A stretch of 64,000 nucleotides of DNA from Nannochloropsis oceanica (taxonomy: Eukaryota; Sar; Eustigmatophyceae; Eustigmatales; Monodopsidaceae). The position numbers and the translations under genes were made by a program. The notes beneath the pieces are model-generated. The model searched no databases, was not told where the DNA came from, and was given only the letters and a program-made list of their open reading frames with translations. How positions within the stretch are numbered: position 1 is the first letter of the stretch; every line of letters begins with the position of its first letter. The stretch lies in assembly GCA_004519485.1 (NCBI GenBank), contig CP038117.1, positions 682,001-746,000 on the forward strand, given 5' to 3'. Shown piece after piece: positions 11,849 through 23,959 of the stretch.

Positions 11849-12088
11849 CTACAGTTGCGGTATTTGTGGTGGTAGTGTAAGAGGAGGAAGGAGGATTAGA
11901 AAAAGGGAGGTTAGGAGGAGGACGAGGAAGACGAGGAGGAGAGGGAAAAGGAGGAGAAAGAGCAATTTTGACTGCATCGATGATGATGATTGAGATAATT
12001 AAACGAATGAGTGGCTTTTGTATATAGATGTATAAGAAAGAAATCACTTTCTTGCAGATCATCTGACACTTATTTGATTATTTAAATT

Positions 12089-13915
12089 TCACAAAGCGGC
12101 TCCTCCGCCTTTTCTGCCCCCACCTCCTTCACCTCTTTCACCCATCCCTCGCCTGACGACACTCAACAACAAATTGAGACAATCCCTCATTCTCGTGGCG
12201 GTGCTTGTCGTCCTTAGCCATTCCATCTTCTTCCGTTCCGGCAACACTTTCTGATATGAATCTACCAACCACTGACTTAACACAAACGACTCCTCCGCAA
12301 GTATCGCCGCCTCCTTCCCTCCCGCGCTCCCCTCTTGCTGCTGTCCTACCTGCATCAAAAACGACGGTGGCGGTGGACCCATTGCCGACGCCGAGGCCGC
12401 TGCCAGAGAGCTCGCTAGACATGCCCGGGCTTGCACTCGCAGGGACTCTAGCTCCTCCATGTCCTCCACGGGGTCCTCTTCAAAGAACTTGGCAGTTGTG
12501 GCGCGCAAAAGCCCGAAGCTGTCGTCGGCCACGTGGCTTGCCTGAACTTCAAAGCGGCGGGTGCCTGTGATCTTGATGATGCTGATGCCGGTGTCTTCCT
12601 CCATGCGGTACACCTCCTGTTAGGGGCGAGGGAAAAAGTAGGGAGCGAGAGAGCGAAGAAATCAGGGGTGATAGTTTCCACCGCTAAAACATGGATTGAG
12701 TGGAAAAGTGAATGTACGTACCGTTATGCTAGCCAACGTCCCCACACTCGCATCCGCGTTCAAAAGTCCAAACGGCTCATTCCGCTCCAACGCTTGCTTC
12801 ACCATCCGGCGATACCTCGGTTCGAAAATCTTCAGCATCAGAGAACATCCCGGAAACAACACAGAATGCAACCGAAACAAAGGCAAATCGTGAGCGTGTG
12901 TTTCCTCCACCGCCTGATATTTACAGCAAGGCGGTTGCTTCCCCAACGTGATATTGGAGGGGACGAACAAATGACGGGTTAACCGTTCATCCAAAGAAAA
13001 ATTGCCAAGCCAGGACGATCCAAACAAACTGCAAGCTAGTCGGCCCACATCCTCCGTACTTAAGGCATTCTCACCGAATAAAGCGAACCCGACAGCATGA
13101 GGGATGGTGCTGCTACTACTGCTGCTACTACTTGTATCGTCAGTCGGCGCAGGCGTCTCCCCTCCACCCAATACCAAAATTCGCGGGGATCGAAGTGCTG
13201 GAAGAACCGCACGGGCGTAGGCGGCCATGACGTGGCTTTTGTCAAAAATAGACTCCAAGCGACTGGTTAATTCCGCGAGAGGAAATTTCGGCTCAGCGAA
13301 GAGCATCAAGACCCGCGGCTGCTTCTGCGTCACCATTTCTGCCAACGATGAGGACACATCCGTGGTGCCTAACGCAGCCCCTTTCCGACGCAGTACGGGG
13401 AAGGATGCATCGTGGCTGCGGAAGAGCACAATTTCTTCGACATCGCGGACCCCGACGCTTATGCACGTGGCAGTGGTGGGGTCGTCCAGAAGACACGGGA
13501 ACTCGGCTTCGCTCTTGGCTCCTGTTACCTCCTCTCTATCGTCATCTTCCTTGATTCCCGTCATCATGTCCTTATCTAGCAATTGATTGCGCTCGGCCGT
13601 GGCACCCAGTATTGGTACATTACTCTCTGTGACCTCGGGATGGTCGAGCTCGTCGTGCAGGAGAAGCACACGCACTGTCGGGATGCCTTTTTCCTGTTGT
13701 TGCCACGCTGTTTCGGCCTCCGCCAAGATGGCTGGAAGTGTTAATGCTGTCGACTGCGTCTGCATCAATCTCAAGCCGTCATGTGTTCGGGTCAAGGTCG
13801 ATGTATGGCGAAGGAAAGGGCGACTGATGTTCGTGTCAGGCGGGTTAAGACGCTTTAGTATCACGACGGATTTTGGAAGGTAAGACCGCGGTTGGCGACG
13901 GAAAACGTGCAGCAT
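12089..13915 (-). CDS. Organelle-targeted LON substrate-binding domain protein (no protease)
   Basis: Exons 13915-12722 and 12616-12089 (donor GTACGT, acceptor CCTAACAG, phase 0) give about 573 residues. The N terminus MLHVFRRQPRSYLPKSVV looks like a mitochondrial or plastid presequence. Residues about 340-470 match the LON N-terminal (PUA-like) domain: LPLFRLHSVLFPG, then LKIFEPRYRRMV, then EDTGISIIKITGTRRFEV. No AAA+ or Ser-Lys protease domain follows; instead a helical C-terminal tail. The middle (about 190-290) reads RVLMLFAEPKF...LPALRSPRILVLGGG...HAVGFALFG, which suggests a FIST_N-like sensory fold, tentatively. Stand-alone LON domain proteins exist in bacteria and plants, of mostly unknown role. 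Confidence 0.75.
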
Positions 13916-14529
13916 GGTGAGGAACCTGTTGATATGATGAGTGGGAGGATTTGATTATGAAGTGAGTGAGTCATAAATGAACCTTTGCGCGGTTGTCGGG
14001 TTGCCAAACACCGTTCCGCGATCAGGCAGCAGCGATACCTCCTCCCCTGCTCAAGCAATCGACACGGCGGTCAGGAACGGTCTGGAGGCATGAAAAAGAA
14101 CGGGACCCGCACCTTTCTTGTCCCCTTTTGTAAAAGTTACACGTAATCCCCACCCTTAGTTCAAAAGTTCACCCACATCGTTCACTCTGGCTCGTATACG
14201 CAGGCAAGCCAACTCTCCCATAAGCGGATGGGGCAGGGCATACATGAAGGGTGGGGCTCTCTTGGGGCTCGACGTCCTCAGAACTTTCCTAGGAGGGCAA
14301 GCAACGTGCTCATCAGCAATCAAGTCTCCCCCACATTTGCTGATCAAGAAGGGTCCTCCGGCACGCCTCACTTCTCTTTCTTACCCCCTTGAACCCTTAG
14401 GTCATTCAGCCACTGCAACGCCACCTCGGCTACGGGTCAAGCCAGCCATTAAATTTTGTTTAAGTGGCTCCGAGTCGACTCACCGTCGCTAGCCCCAGGC
14501 GACAAGCCTACTCACCCCCCCCAAGCGGC
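13916..14529. other. Divergent intergenic region
   Basis: About 600 bp between the LON-domain gene (minus) and the unknown gene starting near 14530. No additional gene seen. Confidence 0.4.
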
Positions 14530-17442
14530 ATGGCGGCCGCCGTTGCCCCGCATTCGTCCTCTTCCTCTTCCTCCTCATCGTCGCTGTCCCCTTCTTCTGC
14601 GCCCACCTTGGACCGTGTTTCAAGTAATTCCTCGTCCTCGGGCCGAAGCAGCCGTCGTTTGGCCGCCGCTGCCGCCGCTTCCACGCCCCCCGAGGTTGAG
14701 AGAGGCTCATTATCGTCGTCGGTTACATCCGCTCCGTCTGGTATCCACGCTGCTGCTGCTACCGCCGCTGGTGGCGGCACTGGGCTGCGGGGTAGCAGCA
14801 GTGCCAAGACGCGGGAACGCGACATGGAGGAAGAGGATGAAGAAGCCGTTTTGTCTGTTATGCCGAATGCTTTTTCGTCGTCCTCGACTCTGGGTGGGCC
14901 TAAAGCAAAGAAGGCACGACAGCAATTGACCTTGGTGATCCAACCTCCGTTGCCGCGCTTCCCGTTTTTGAACAACTTTTTTGATGTGCACGTATTTTTG
15001 TTTGATGAGTCCAACCAGGTCAAGAATGGGTACGTTGGGGAGAGAGGACGAAGGGGAGGGATGGAGGAAGACATACATCAGTAGTATCATCATAGTATCA
15101 AGCTTGTGGGTGTGAGTGAGAGTGTGGGTGTGGGTGTGGGTGTGAGTGTGGTTGTCGGTGTGTGGTTGTGGGTTCTGGTTGTGGGTGGGTATATTTGTGG
15201 GTGGATACGTTTGCGAGTATGTTTCAGTGTTTGTGACCGTTTTTACCGAGAGTATTATTTTCATTTGTTTGTGTAGAACAAGGAGGTTGCATGTACTTTG
15301 CTCATCCATTTACCTTTCCCTCCCTCCATCCATCCTGTCTTTCCAACAGCGAAGAATTTGAATTCCCCCTCCAAGCCCGCCCGGTGTTTGGTGACAAGGC
15401 CCGGACGCCTGTCGAGAAACCCGTGATGGAAGTGGACCCTTGCTCCCCCCGTCTGGGACGAAATGGCAAAGCCTCGTTTAGGGTGCGTTTCACGGACGTG
15501 AGCATGAATTTCGACAACCGAGACTTCCGCCTTGAGGTCTCTGTGGTTGGAGGACAGGCAGGATTAAGACCCAAGGACGTTGGTAGTAATGCTGCTGGAG
15601 CTGTCGTTGCCTGTGCGAGCAGTAGTAGTTGTAGTAGTGATAAGTTTTACGTGGCCCCTGTGGTGAGCGATCGAATGACAGTGGTGCGGCATCGGTTGCG
15701 TATTCGTTCTGAGACGCAGCCGCCCACGGTGTGGTACAAGGACGAGGGAGGGCGCGATAAGTGTATCGAGGTGATGGTCGACCTCGTGGACTCGGAAGGC
15801 AGGCGCGTGCATGGGCAGGAGGTGCCTTTGAAGGTGGCCTTGCTGTATGAGGATTTGCAGTGTGTGGGGAAGCAGGACATTTTGAAGTTGTCGAGTGAAA
15901 GTCGGCAGGCGATCGATCATACAGGCACGGCAACGTTGCGACTGCGGATTGAGGATGTGAGTAAAAACCACCAGAGTAAGGGGTTTGTGATCCAGGTTGG
16001 GCCAGACGTGCAGCACGCACCCTTAAACTCGGACATCTCTCCCGATACCTCCACCTCGGTCTCGGTCCGGAGCAAACGGAATCGACGTTCGAAACACGGG
16101 AGAGGAGTGGGTGGGAGGGTAGGGATGAGCTCGATTGGTGGGGGAGGAGCGGGGGGGAGCGGTGAGGATGATATGAGCCTTGTAGGACCTACGCTGTCGC
16201 GAAATTCGATTAATCTGTCTATGCCCGTTGTGTCTCATTCCATTTTGCAGGAAACGGCACAGCTGGCGATGCTCCCAACGGTGAATGGAGGAAGAGGCGG
16301 AAGAGGGGGGGAGGGAGGGGATGGGGAAGGAGGGGGTGTCCCGCATATCGCTGGTGCAGACGCTGCTGCTGCTGTCGCCGCCGCCGCGGGAGGACCAAAT
16401 TTGATCAAAGCCTTGAGTAATGTGATAAGCTGGACGAGGACAGTGGTGAATGGTTTGTATCAGCTGCAATGGCAGTTGATCGGGTACGAGAGTAAGGCGG
16501 ACGGGAGCCCGGATACAAATAAACCCTTGTTTCAGATCTCGAATCCGAACGCGATTGTAGCGAGTATTTTGCAGAGCTATCGGGGGGAGACCATGGAGCA
16601 GTTGCGACTTTTGGTGCAGGCGTTGGAGCCGAAAGGTGGAGAAGAAAGGGGGGCGGGGGGGAGAGGGGGAGGGGAGGTTTATGGTGGGAGTGGGTCAGTG
16701 TATGGGGAGGGAAGACAAAGAGGAGCGGGGGGGGGAGGGGGATGCTATGGTGGAGCAGCAGTTGTTGGAGAGGCCGTCATTGCCGGTGACGGCCATCTCT
16801 CAAGGTGGACCGATGCTCCCTCCTATGTTGCGAGGACGCAGTGGGTTAGCCGGTGGCGAAGGAGCAGCCTCAGCAGGAGGGGGACCAGGACCAGGAGGAG
16901 GGGTAGGGGGTTTTGGAGGGGGAGGCTTAGTGCCATTGGTGAGGGAATCGACGTATGATTTACTGGCGGGCATGGATCCTTCTTGGTTCGGGATGGACAG
17001 CTCTGAGCCTTCCCCTCATGCCGCGTCAGAGGCACAGGTCCAAATGGTGGTTGCAAAGGAGTATTTATCTGATACCTACGACACGCTAGGCTTTCCAGCG
17101 TTTGATTCGAAGCAATTGTTGTTGGGGTTTTATAAGGAAGGCCGGAATGAGCAGGGGCAGACGGTCGCGTATTTTATTCCCTTGCCACCCCAGTTTTCTG
17201 AGGTGGAACGACGGGGGGTGGGGGAGTTGTTGAAAGCCGAGATGGGGAAGGGGCGGGAGGGAGAGGAGGGAGCGGTGGAGGGAGGAGGGGGAGCGGTGGT
17301 TTACATTGTTGGGGATGATTTGGGACAGTTGAAGGAGAAGGTATTGACCTATCACTGGTCAAGCAGTAGTGTGGGGGGAGAAAGAGATGCGGATGGTGAC
17401 CATACAGGGAGTATGATGATAGATGGGACGAAGTGTGTATAG
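14530..17442 (+). CDS. Large unknown protein with paired beta-type domains and Gly/Ser linkers
   Basis: Exon 1 runs from ATG 14530 (or in-frame 14464) to 15029 (donor GTACGT); exon 2 starts at 15350 (acceptor TTCCAACAG), phase 2. After a Ser/Ala-rich start, residues near the splice (PLPRFPFLNNFFDVHVFLFD) lead into two related-looking stretches: RVRFTDVSMNFDNRDFRLEV and LRLRIEDVSKNHQSKGFVIQ. A helical segment follows (ALSNVISWTRTVVNGLYQLQ, then LFQISNPNAIV). The frame then must shift by one to reach the conserved-looking end (TYDLLAGMDPSWF...LGFPAFDSKQLLLGFYKE) and the stop at 17442. A GT-AG intron at 16636-16804 (169 nt) restores frame exactly; the alternative is an indel in the G run near 16728-16740. 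Family not recognised; possibly a stramenopile-specific regulator. Confidence 0.7.
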
Positions 17443-18600
17443 GATAGGTACCAAAGGGTGAGTTTGTGTGTAATTATTTATGTGCTGAAAAAGAGAAGAG
17501 GGAAAAGAAGACTGAAAAAGAATGAAGTGAGAAGAGAGGACACGGGCTGAATTACCGACAATGAGAGAGACTCTTTGTAATTCAATTTGATTGATGTGCA
17601 TATGTATTTTAAGAGCGCGTATCAAAAGTCCCTCCCTTATTGGTTGTGCAGGAAAGGAGGAAAGGAGGGGGAAAGAAGGAATAGGGGGAGTAAAGGGAGC
17701 CACCAGTGTGTATACAAATAGAGACGCATTGCAATGGTGGTGGAGACGTTCGGTGGTTGGGGACAGTGACAGTAAAGCAAATAATCGTGAACGAGAGGCT
17801 GTGGTCCCTAGCCCTTACACGTCTGTTTCTCGCCAACGAGAGAAACAAAAAGGACGGGGAAAAGCATGTAGACATCTTGGAAGAAAGAAGTGGAAGGAGA
17901 ACAGGGAAAGTAGACACAAGTATCCTTGATTTATTCTTATTTATGAAAAGACAAAGGATGCCGTGACTTTACAACCGGCAGTGATTGACAGCAACATCAG
18001 CAGCACCACCAGCAGTAGCAGCTCTAGCAACCAGAGGGTCATGGAAGTGACAACTCGACGCACACAAAAGGAAGCATGAAAAGCAAGCAAAGCAACGAAG
18101 ACATTTGTGAGAAGGAAAAACAAATCTAGTCTAGTATTGTTGATTTTGATTGTTTTGATGTAAATGTGCTGTGTGCGCGGAGTGCGGTGTCTAGTTTTGA
18201 GCGTACGCTTTACCAGTTATCTAAACCGATAATAAGTTCAGTTTTTTTTCCCCCTTTTTGCTGCAGATCTCTTGTTCTCGTGCTTTTGTGTCTGTTCTAA
18301 ATTAATAAATGATTTTGTCGCATTATTTTGCCAGTGGCATTCCCTTCGTCCATCAGTTGTATGCTCCGCTATATGTTTATGTTGGTGACACGCATTGATC
18401 GCGCTTGTGTGTGTGTCTTTGCTTACGACCCCTTCAAGTACTCTTTTCTTGTCCCTTGGTGCCTGCACTATTATTGCTTCGCTTGCTTACAGTTGTACAC
18501 CATAGACGTCTTCTCTTCATCTTCATCTTCCTCTTCAATGTCCACCCATCTCCCTCCCTCGTCACAAAGAGATGTGAAGGGACGCCGATTAAAGCGCCTC
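17443..18600. other. Convergent intergenic region, 1.16 kb
   Basis: Between the unknown gene (plus) and the small membrane protein (minus). Holds 3' UTRs and AT-richer sequence with short open frames up to 124 codons that lack motifs. No RNA gene recognised. Confidence 0.4.
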
Positions 18601-19146
18601 TTACATAATCTTTTTCTTCTGCTGCTCCCGCATCTTTTCTTTCTCCAACTTCTTTTTCGACAACTGCTTTCGCCGCCTGTCCATCATCCCCGCCTCCTTT
18701 AACTTCCTATTCACCCACACAATATAAGCTACAACGCCCAGAAACGCCAACACCAGCATCACCGCCAAATACTTTCCAGCATTCGGATCGGGCTGACGGC
18801 CATTTGCACGACGAGCCTTATCCGCAGCAGCTTGCACAGCCGCCTCCTGCTGACGGGCAAAGTCGGGCACTTTGGCAGCAGCGGCCGAAATTTCCGCCTG
18901 ACACATCTCGCTTGCCTTGTCCATACCGCCGGCTTGAATCAACGTCGCGAATTCTTTCTGGCAAGGCTCGGAAAGCTCCACCATGATGTTCTGAAGGGAC
19001 TCCATGAATTTCTTTTGCTCCGGTGCCATGTTGGCCATGGCTGCCGCGGCTGCTTCCTCCATGCTTCCCAACTCGGACTCATCGCCGTCGTAGACATCAA
19101 TGCCTTCGTCCTCGTTCAGTCCCGGTAGGGGGGTTTCTATCTCCAT
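18601..19146 (-). CDS. Small single-pass membrane protein, unknown function
   Basis: Intronless, 181 residues, ATG at 19144-19146 and TAA at 18601-18603. The N-terminal 30 residues are acidic. A helical part with two spaced cysteines (EPCQKEF...ASEMCQAE) follows. One clear transmembrane segment, YLAVMLVLAFLGVVAYIVWV, lies at about residues 125-145. The last 35 residues are strongly basic (RRRKQLSKKKLEKEK, ending KKKIM), so by the positive-inside rule the tail should face the cytosol or stroma. I do not recognise the family; the composition and single-domain layout suggest a membrane anchor or organelle-envelope component, but that is inference. Confidence 0.65.
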   Translation of the reverse strand: MEIETPLPGLNEDEGIDVYDGDESELGSMEEAAAAAMANMAPEQKKFMESLQNIMVELSEPCQKEFATLIQAGGMDKASEMCQAEISAAAAKVPDFARQQEAAVQAAADKARRANGRQPDPNAGKYLAVMLVLAFLGVVAYIVWVNRKLKEAGMMDRRRKQLSKKKLEKEKMREQQKKKIM

Positions 19147-19935
19147 TGATGGGGTAGGGTGGTGTGGGCTTGCCTATGTGTAGCGTACGTGGAGGAATAA
19201 ATTGGGTTGTGAGAACTCAGTAACTGCAACATCTTAGTATAGGCGATGCCTCGCATTGCTTCATTGCGTGATCTGGTTTGGCGTTGCAGCGGAGTTCTTG
19301 TTATAATGCACGAGCGCTTATGGGCGTGGGAAAGTGATGCACAAGTTCAGCAGCGCTGCGACGGTTCCGGGAAAAGGTCAGAGGACTTTGGGTGAGCAAA
19401 ATGAAATGCAAAGCCAGTTTGAGAGTAGGATGGTGCGCTTCCTTGCTATTTTGAGATGTGTGTGGCCTGTTGTGGGGCGCTTGAGGGTAGGTTTGCTTTG
19501 GCTTTCCTTTCTAGCCCAGCGCGTTTTGAAAATGTAACCGAAATGGAAATAAGAGAAAGTTTGGTTGGGGTTAAAGCAGAGGTCAAAGCAAACAACGAAG
19601 CACAGACAATCATAGTGAGGAGGGGGCGCATGAGGACTGGAGTCTCGTCAATGGCCGCAAGCTCTAACCTTGTTTACGCGCAAATGAGAAACTCTTGGGA
19701 GCTTGGGAGCGTGCCACGAATCACTTGCTGCGATTAGATCTACAGCTGCCTCCTTGACGTTGACATTCCCACTCACCAACGCGCTGACCCAGTCTCACTT
19801 TCTCATTCTTCCTATTATCGTCATACACACAGGGACTTGTCACAACGGGTGATTTCGCCGGCCCTTCGCTTCCTTTCAGGCCTAGCTGCACCAATAACCA
19901 CATCATCATCGTTGTCATCTTCAATCGCCATCGCC
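19147..19935. other. Divergent intergenic region
   Basis: About 790 bp between the small membrane protein (minus) and the carrier gene (plus). No gene seen. The carrier frame is open back to an ATG at 19837, so part of this may be coding if that start is used. Confidence 0.4.
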
Positions 19936-21331
19936 ATGGTGCGCGTTCCTCCCTCTGCCTTTGCCGAGGCCACGGGCGGCGCCATTGGTGCGCTATGGAC
20001 AACGCTGCTGTTTCATCCCCTAGATGTCGCCAAGCTCCGCCTCCAAGCAGAGGCCGACGCAGAGGAGGATGAGAAAGGGTTGGGGGGTAGGGAAGAGGAC
20101 GAGGAGGGCAAGACGGACGAGCGATTGCCCGTGGTGATGGAGCAAGGCACCAGCACCAGTGCGAGTAGCAGCAGTGCTTCCTCGAGTTACACGCCTCCTG
20201 GTGATGGTGCAATGAAGAAGGGGCCCAAGACCTTTTTGGGAGAGGCATTGGTGGTGCTCAAGCAACCCGACTTGTGGTACGCGGGACTAGGTATGTTAAA
20301 ATGGGTAGGATGGTTTAGTTGGGTCTCGTGTTTTGTTTGTTGGTTCAATTGACTGAATGAGATGTAGTTCTCTGTGTTTCTTGACAGTTTTTATCGTATC
20401 TCCTTGCAATTGTCTTTCGCAGCGAGCAATTATCGCTAAGTGTGAGAGGGATTGCTGACTATGCTGATACTCCTTCTTCCTCCTCCCACTACTCCTCCTC
20501 CTCCTCCTCCTTTCGCTCAACCAATCTACAGGCTTGAAACTTCAACTATCCATCCTTTCCACCTTCGTTTACTTCTACGTCTACAGTTCCCTTAAACGCA
20601 GCTTCGCACGCGTATTCAAGCGTCCCGTCACCTTCCTCCCCAATCTTCTCCTTGCCTCTCTGGCTGGAGTGGTGAACATTTTAATCACCATGCCACTGGA
20701 CACAATAGTCACTCGCCTCCAAGTCGCTCCTCGAGGGCAACGTCCCTCTTTCCAAGAAATGGTGCGTTTATTATGGGAGGAGCAGCAGCAACAACGGCAG
20801 CCGGCTTCGCAAAAGCAAGCCTTGCTTCAAATTACTCGTCGACTCTCCCGCTTCTGGCACGGCCTCCTTCCTGCCCTCCTCCTTACATCCAATCCGGCCA
20901 TTAATTACGCTGCCTACGATGCAATGAAGGCGCTAATTCCCCTCCCTTCTCAACGGAAATACCACAACGTCAAAGAAACGTTTTTAATCGGAATTCTCTC
21001 TAAATTCCTTGCCACGATACTTACATATCCTCTCATCCGGGCAAAAGTCATGATGATGTCTGAGGGGAAAGGTGGTATAAAGGGAGGCAAAGATGAAGAG
21101 CCTGAAGTCAGCTTGATGACGTTGTCCCCTAGCTTTATGCTGGCGCAGGAGAGGAAGGGTTTAGGAAGTATTTTGAGACAGTTGGTGAAGCAGGGAGGGT
21201 TGCGGGAGCTCTATGTGGGCTTAGATGGGCAAATTATAAATACGGCATTGAAGAATGCGACACTGTTGAATACGAAGGATAGGGTTAGTCGGATCACGAG
21301 CTATATCATGCGGCATTTCGCGTCGTTCTAG
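19936..21331 (+). CDS. Mitochondrial carrier family protein, peroxisomal NAD/adenine nucleotide carrier-like
   Basis: Exons 19936-20290 and 20532-21331 (donor GTATGT, acceptor TCTACAG, phase 1) give about 384 residues. Three carrier signatures appear at the expected spacing: FHPLDVAKLRLQ, MPLDTIVTRLQ and YPLIRAKVMMM, each the Px(D/x)xx(K/R) motif at the end of an odd transmembrane helix. GLLPALLLTSNPAINYAAYD resembles the PMP34/PXN group of peroxisomal carriers that move NAD, CoA or adenine nucleotides. The third motif has Leu-Ile in place of the Asp, a feature also common in that group. A Ser/Glu-rich loop of ~60 residues is inserted after the first helix. Start chosen at GCCATGG (19936); an in-frame ATG at 19837 would add 33 residues. 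Confidence 0.82.
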
Positions 21332-21734
21332 GGAGGGAGGGTCGGAGGTTGATTTGATGGAGAAATGAGCCAAGGCAAGGATGCGAGGACGAAAACCCTA
21401 GCACTATTGGTCAAAAAGCAAAAACGCAATAAACTTGAAAGGCACGGTCAATGAAATTAAAAGGTGTGTGTGCGTTTTGAGTATGCACATGGGCCCGCGA
21501 AGCTTGTCGTCATCATACTTCACTCAGAGAGGGCGCTATTGCTATAGCTCTTGCCCAGCATGACAGACTCCAGCACTCTCACTTTTGACCGCACACTTCC
21601 ACGCAACAATGTTTCATACATTCGGATAAATAGCTGTTTCCAAGATCACCAGGTTGGATCTGTGGAACTGAACAACCAGCGAGTCGAAAGCAGGAGCCCG
21701 AGCGACAAGCACCACACCGACTGCCAGTCAAGCA
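21332..21734. other. Intergenic between carrier and PPPDE gene
   Basis: About 400 bp. Presumed 3' UTR and promoter; nothing else recognised. Confidence 0.4.
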
Positions 21735-22998
21735 ATGTATTCCGGTCCCGCAACGGGCACTGGAACTACGGTGTACCTAAATGTCTACGACCTCCACACA
21801 GCAAACCGATATGCCCACACTTTCGGGGTTGGCGTCTATCATACTGGTACGTAGGGGGTAGCTGGGCGCAGGGAGATGGGCGTGGGGAGGGGTGCCCTGG
21901 ATTTATGCCTTGGAGCATATTGATGTGCGTCCTTGCCGGCTTGATCCCGGCCTAAAGGGGCCTGCTAGCTAAGGATCATGGCATCTTCTCTTAGCTCTCT
22001 GCGTTTTGGCTGACCTGTGTCGTAGCTGTCCTCCCGTGCTCGTCCATCTGTTGACCCCATCCCCCCCATCCTTCCGTTTTTCCTGCCCCCTACCTTGTTT
22101 TCCAACTCAGGCGTGGAGATAGCCGGGAACGAATACACTTATGCAGGTGGCGCTGGTATATTTGCGATGTCCCCAAAGGTGGCGCCAGGTGCGGTTTTCC
22201 GTGAGTCTATACGCCTGGGAAACCTGGTTGACGCACCTGGAGCTTTGCGGCGGGCGCTGGACATTCTGAGACCAGACTTCGGGCCAGACGATTACAGCTT
22301 AGTCAAGAACAATTGTAACCATTTTGTACGTATTCCCCTCTTCTATTTCGGGGTCCAGTAGGATCATGTGTAGCGTGCTGCGGGAGATTTGCATCACTCA
22401 GTGCACTTGCAAATCCGCCCCCCCTCCCTCCAACAGGCCAACGCCCTCGTCATGGAGCTTTTGGGCAAGCCCATTCCCAGCTACCTCAATCGTCTGGCCT
22501 CTTTTGGTTCATTTTTCTCCTGCTTCCTTCCCGCGGATATGACGAGCCAAGCGCCCGTGAATCAAGGTGCGTATCGTCTCTCTCCCTATCTCTCTCCCAC
22601 ACACACACCTCTTTTTTTCACTCTCTTTGGAGGAGCTGGTCTCCGTCTTCATATTTTCCTTGGAGGCGATGAATTCCCCTCCACTCCTTACTGGTCTTCC
22701 CCTCCGCTTCTTTCTGATCCCCAACTACACACACCAACACACAGAAGGAGGTGGTGGAGGAGGTGCTGCTTACCCCTCTGTGCAACGGTATGTCGGGGCG
22801 CCAACACCGACTTATACGGCTTTTGGTGGTGAGGGCATGAGGATGAGTCAAGGTCCAGTCAAATCAGCGAGGAATGAGAGCGAGATTGAAAAGAGGGAGA
22901 TGATTCGGCAGGCGACGCTTGCGAGGATGGAAGGAGGAGGAGGTAGAGTAGGAGATGGAGGAAGAGGGACAGGTGCGGGGACGGCGTCTTTATCGTAG
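21735..22998 (+). CDS. PPPDE-fold thiol peptidase (DeSI-type deSUMOylating/deubiquitinating isopeptidase-like)
   Basis: Four exons, 21735-21846, 22111-22325, 22437-22566 and 22745-22998, all with GT/AG ends and continuous frame, about 236 residues. The catalytic pair is visible: His in FGVGVYHTGVEI and Cys in VKNNCNHFANAL. Other family landmarks are VYLNVYDL at the start and GNEYTYAGGAGIF. PPPDE enzymes are papain-like cysteine proteases that cleave SUMO or ubiquitin isopeptide bonds. After the domain the protein has a Gly-rich linker and a charged helix (EIEKREMIRQATLARME). The upstream start is uncertain: the AATG at 21735 is the first Met that keeps the domain whole. Confidence 0.87.
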
Positions 22999-23959
22999 TG
23001 GGATTTTTGTTATTGAAGAATCACAATATATTTACACAGCAGTGAAACAGAGTGGTAAATGATTGAGAACGATCACAAGTATGGGGGGGGAAGTACTTGA
23101 GCGGGAAATGAGTGTCAAAAAGTCACATTATTGGAAAACTCAAACCCACGGAGAACGCTCCGATGCGATGAATTTTGATGTGCGGACGTTGGAAGGCTCC
23201 AAAATCACAATCGTCACTTTCCTCAGTGAGTTGGCCACTGGTGGATGGACGCCTGCACCACGCACATAACCTATCACCAGCACCACTATGCACCACGCAC
23301 ATAACCTATCACATCGTAACGTCCCGAGCCGGATGGAGAGAGCTTTGGGTGGAGTTTCCGTGTGTCACGTGCCGTGCCTTACACACCCCATCACTACGTC
23401 ACTCGATCAATCGGTAAGCATCCAGCCATTAACGCCGGCAGCGAGCGAGTGGATGGGCAGCAAGAGAACAAATACCCATTTTTCACTGGAAGGTTTCGAT
23501 CTGTGGTATTGTAAATTCTTTCTGTTTTCTTTGCTTCAATCATCTGTTTGTATTCGTATTCGTCACATTTCTTTTTCATGAAATCGCTCGGTGCCCTACC
23601 TAGCTTTCCTCTCTCACCCACCATCGCCTAACAGTTTTTTGTGATTCCTGCTCGTTTCTTCTTGCCTCGAAGTGTTCCCTCTCTTCCAATGCAGTACTTA
23701 CCCTTCTCTCGGTACCACACCCTCCATCTCTCTCTGTCTCCTTCTCTCTTGTAATTCTGTACACATTCACTCGTACACTTATGTTTCATTCTACCTTCTC
23801 GCTGCCGCTGTTTGGCCTTTCTCCCATTACTGCTGCTGCTGCTTCGACTGTTACTGTGATAGCTGCTTCTCCACGACTTCTGCGATTACTTCTCATACTG
23901 TTATTGCTATTGCTACTACTGCAGCTGCGCTGCTGCTGTTGCAGCCCCATCCCCTCCCA
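22999..23959. other. Convergent intergenic region with a short direct repeat
   Basis: Between the PPPDE gene (plus) and SMC5 (minus). A 23-bp sequence beginning GCACCACGCACATAACC occurs twice about 35 bp apart (around 23255-23277 and 23290-23312). The rest is T/C-rich 3' flank. No gene recognised. Confidence 0.45.
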
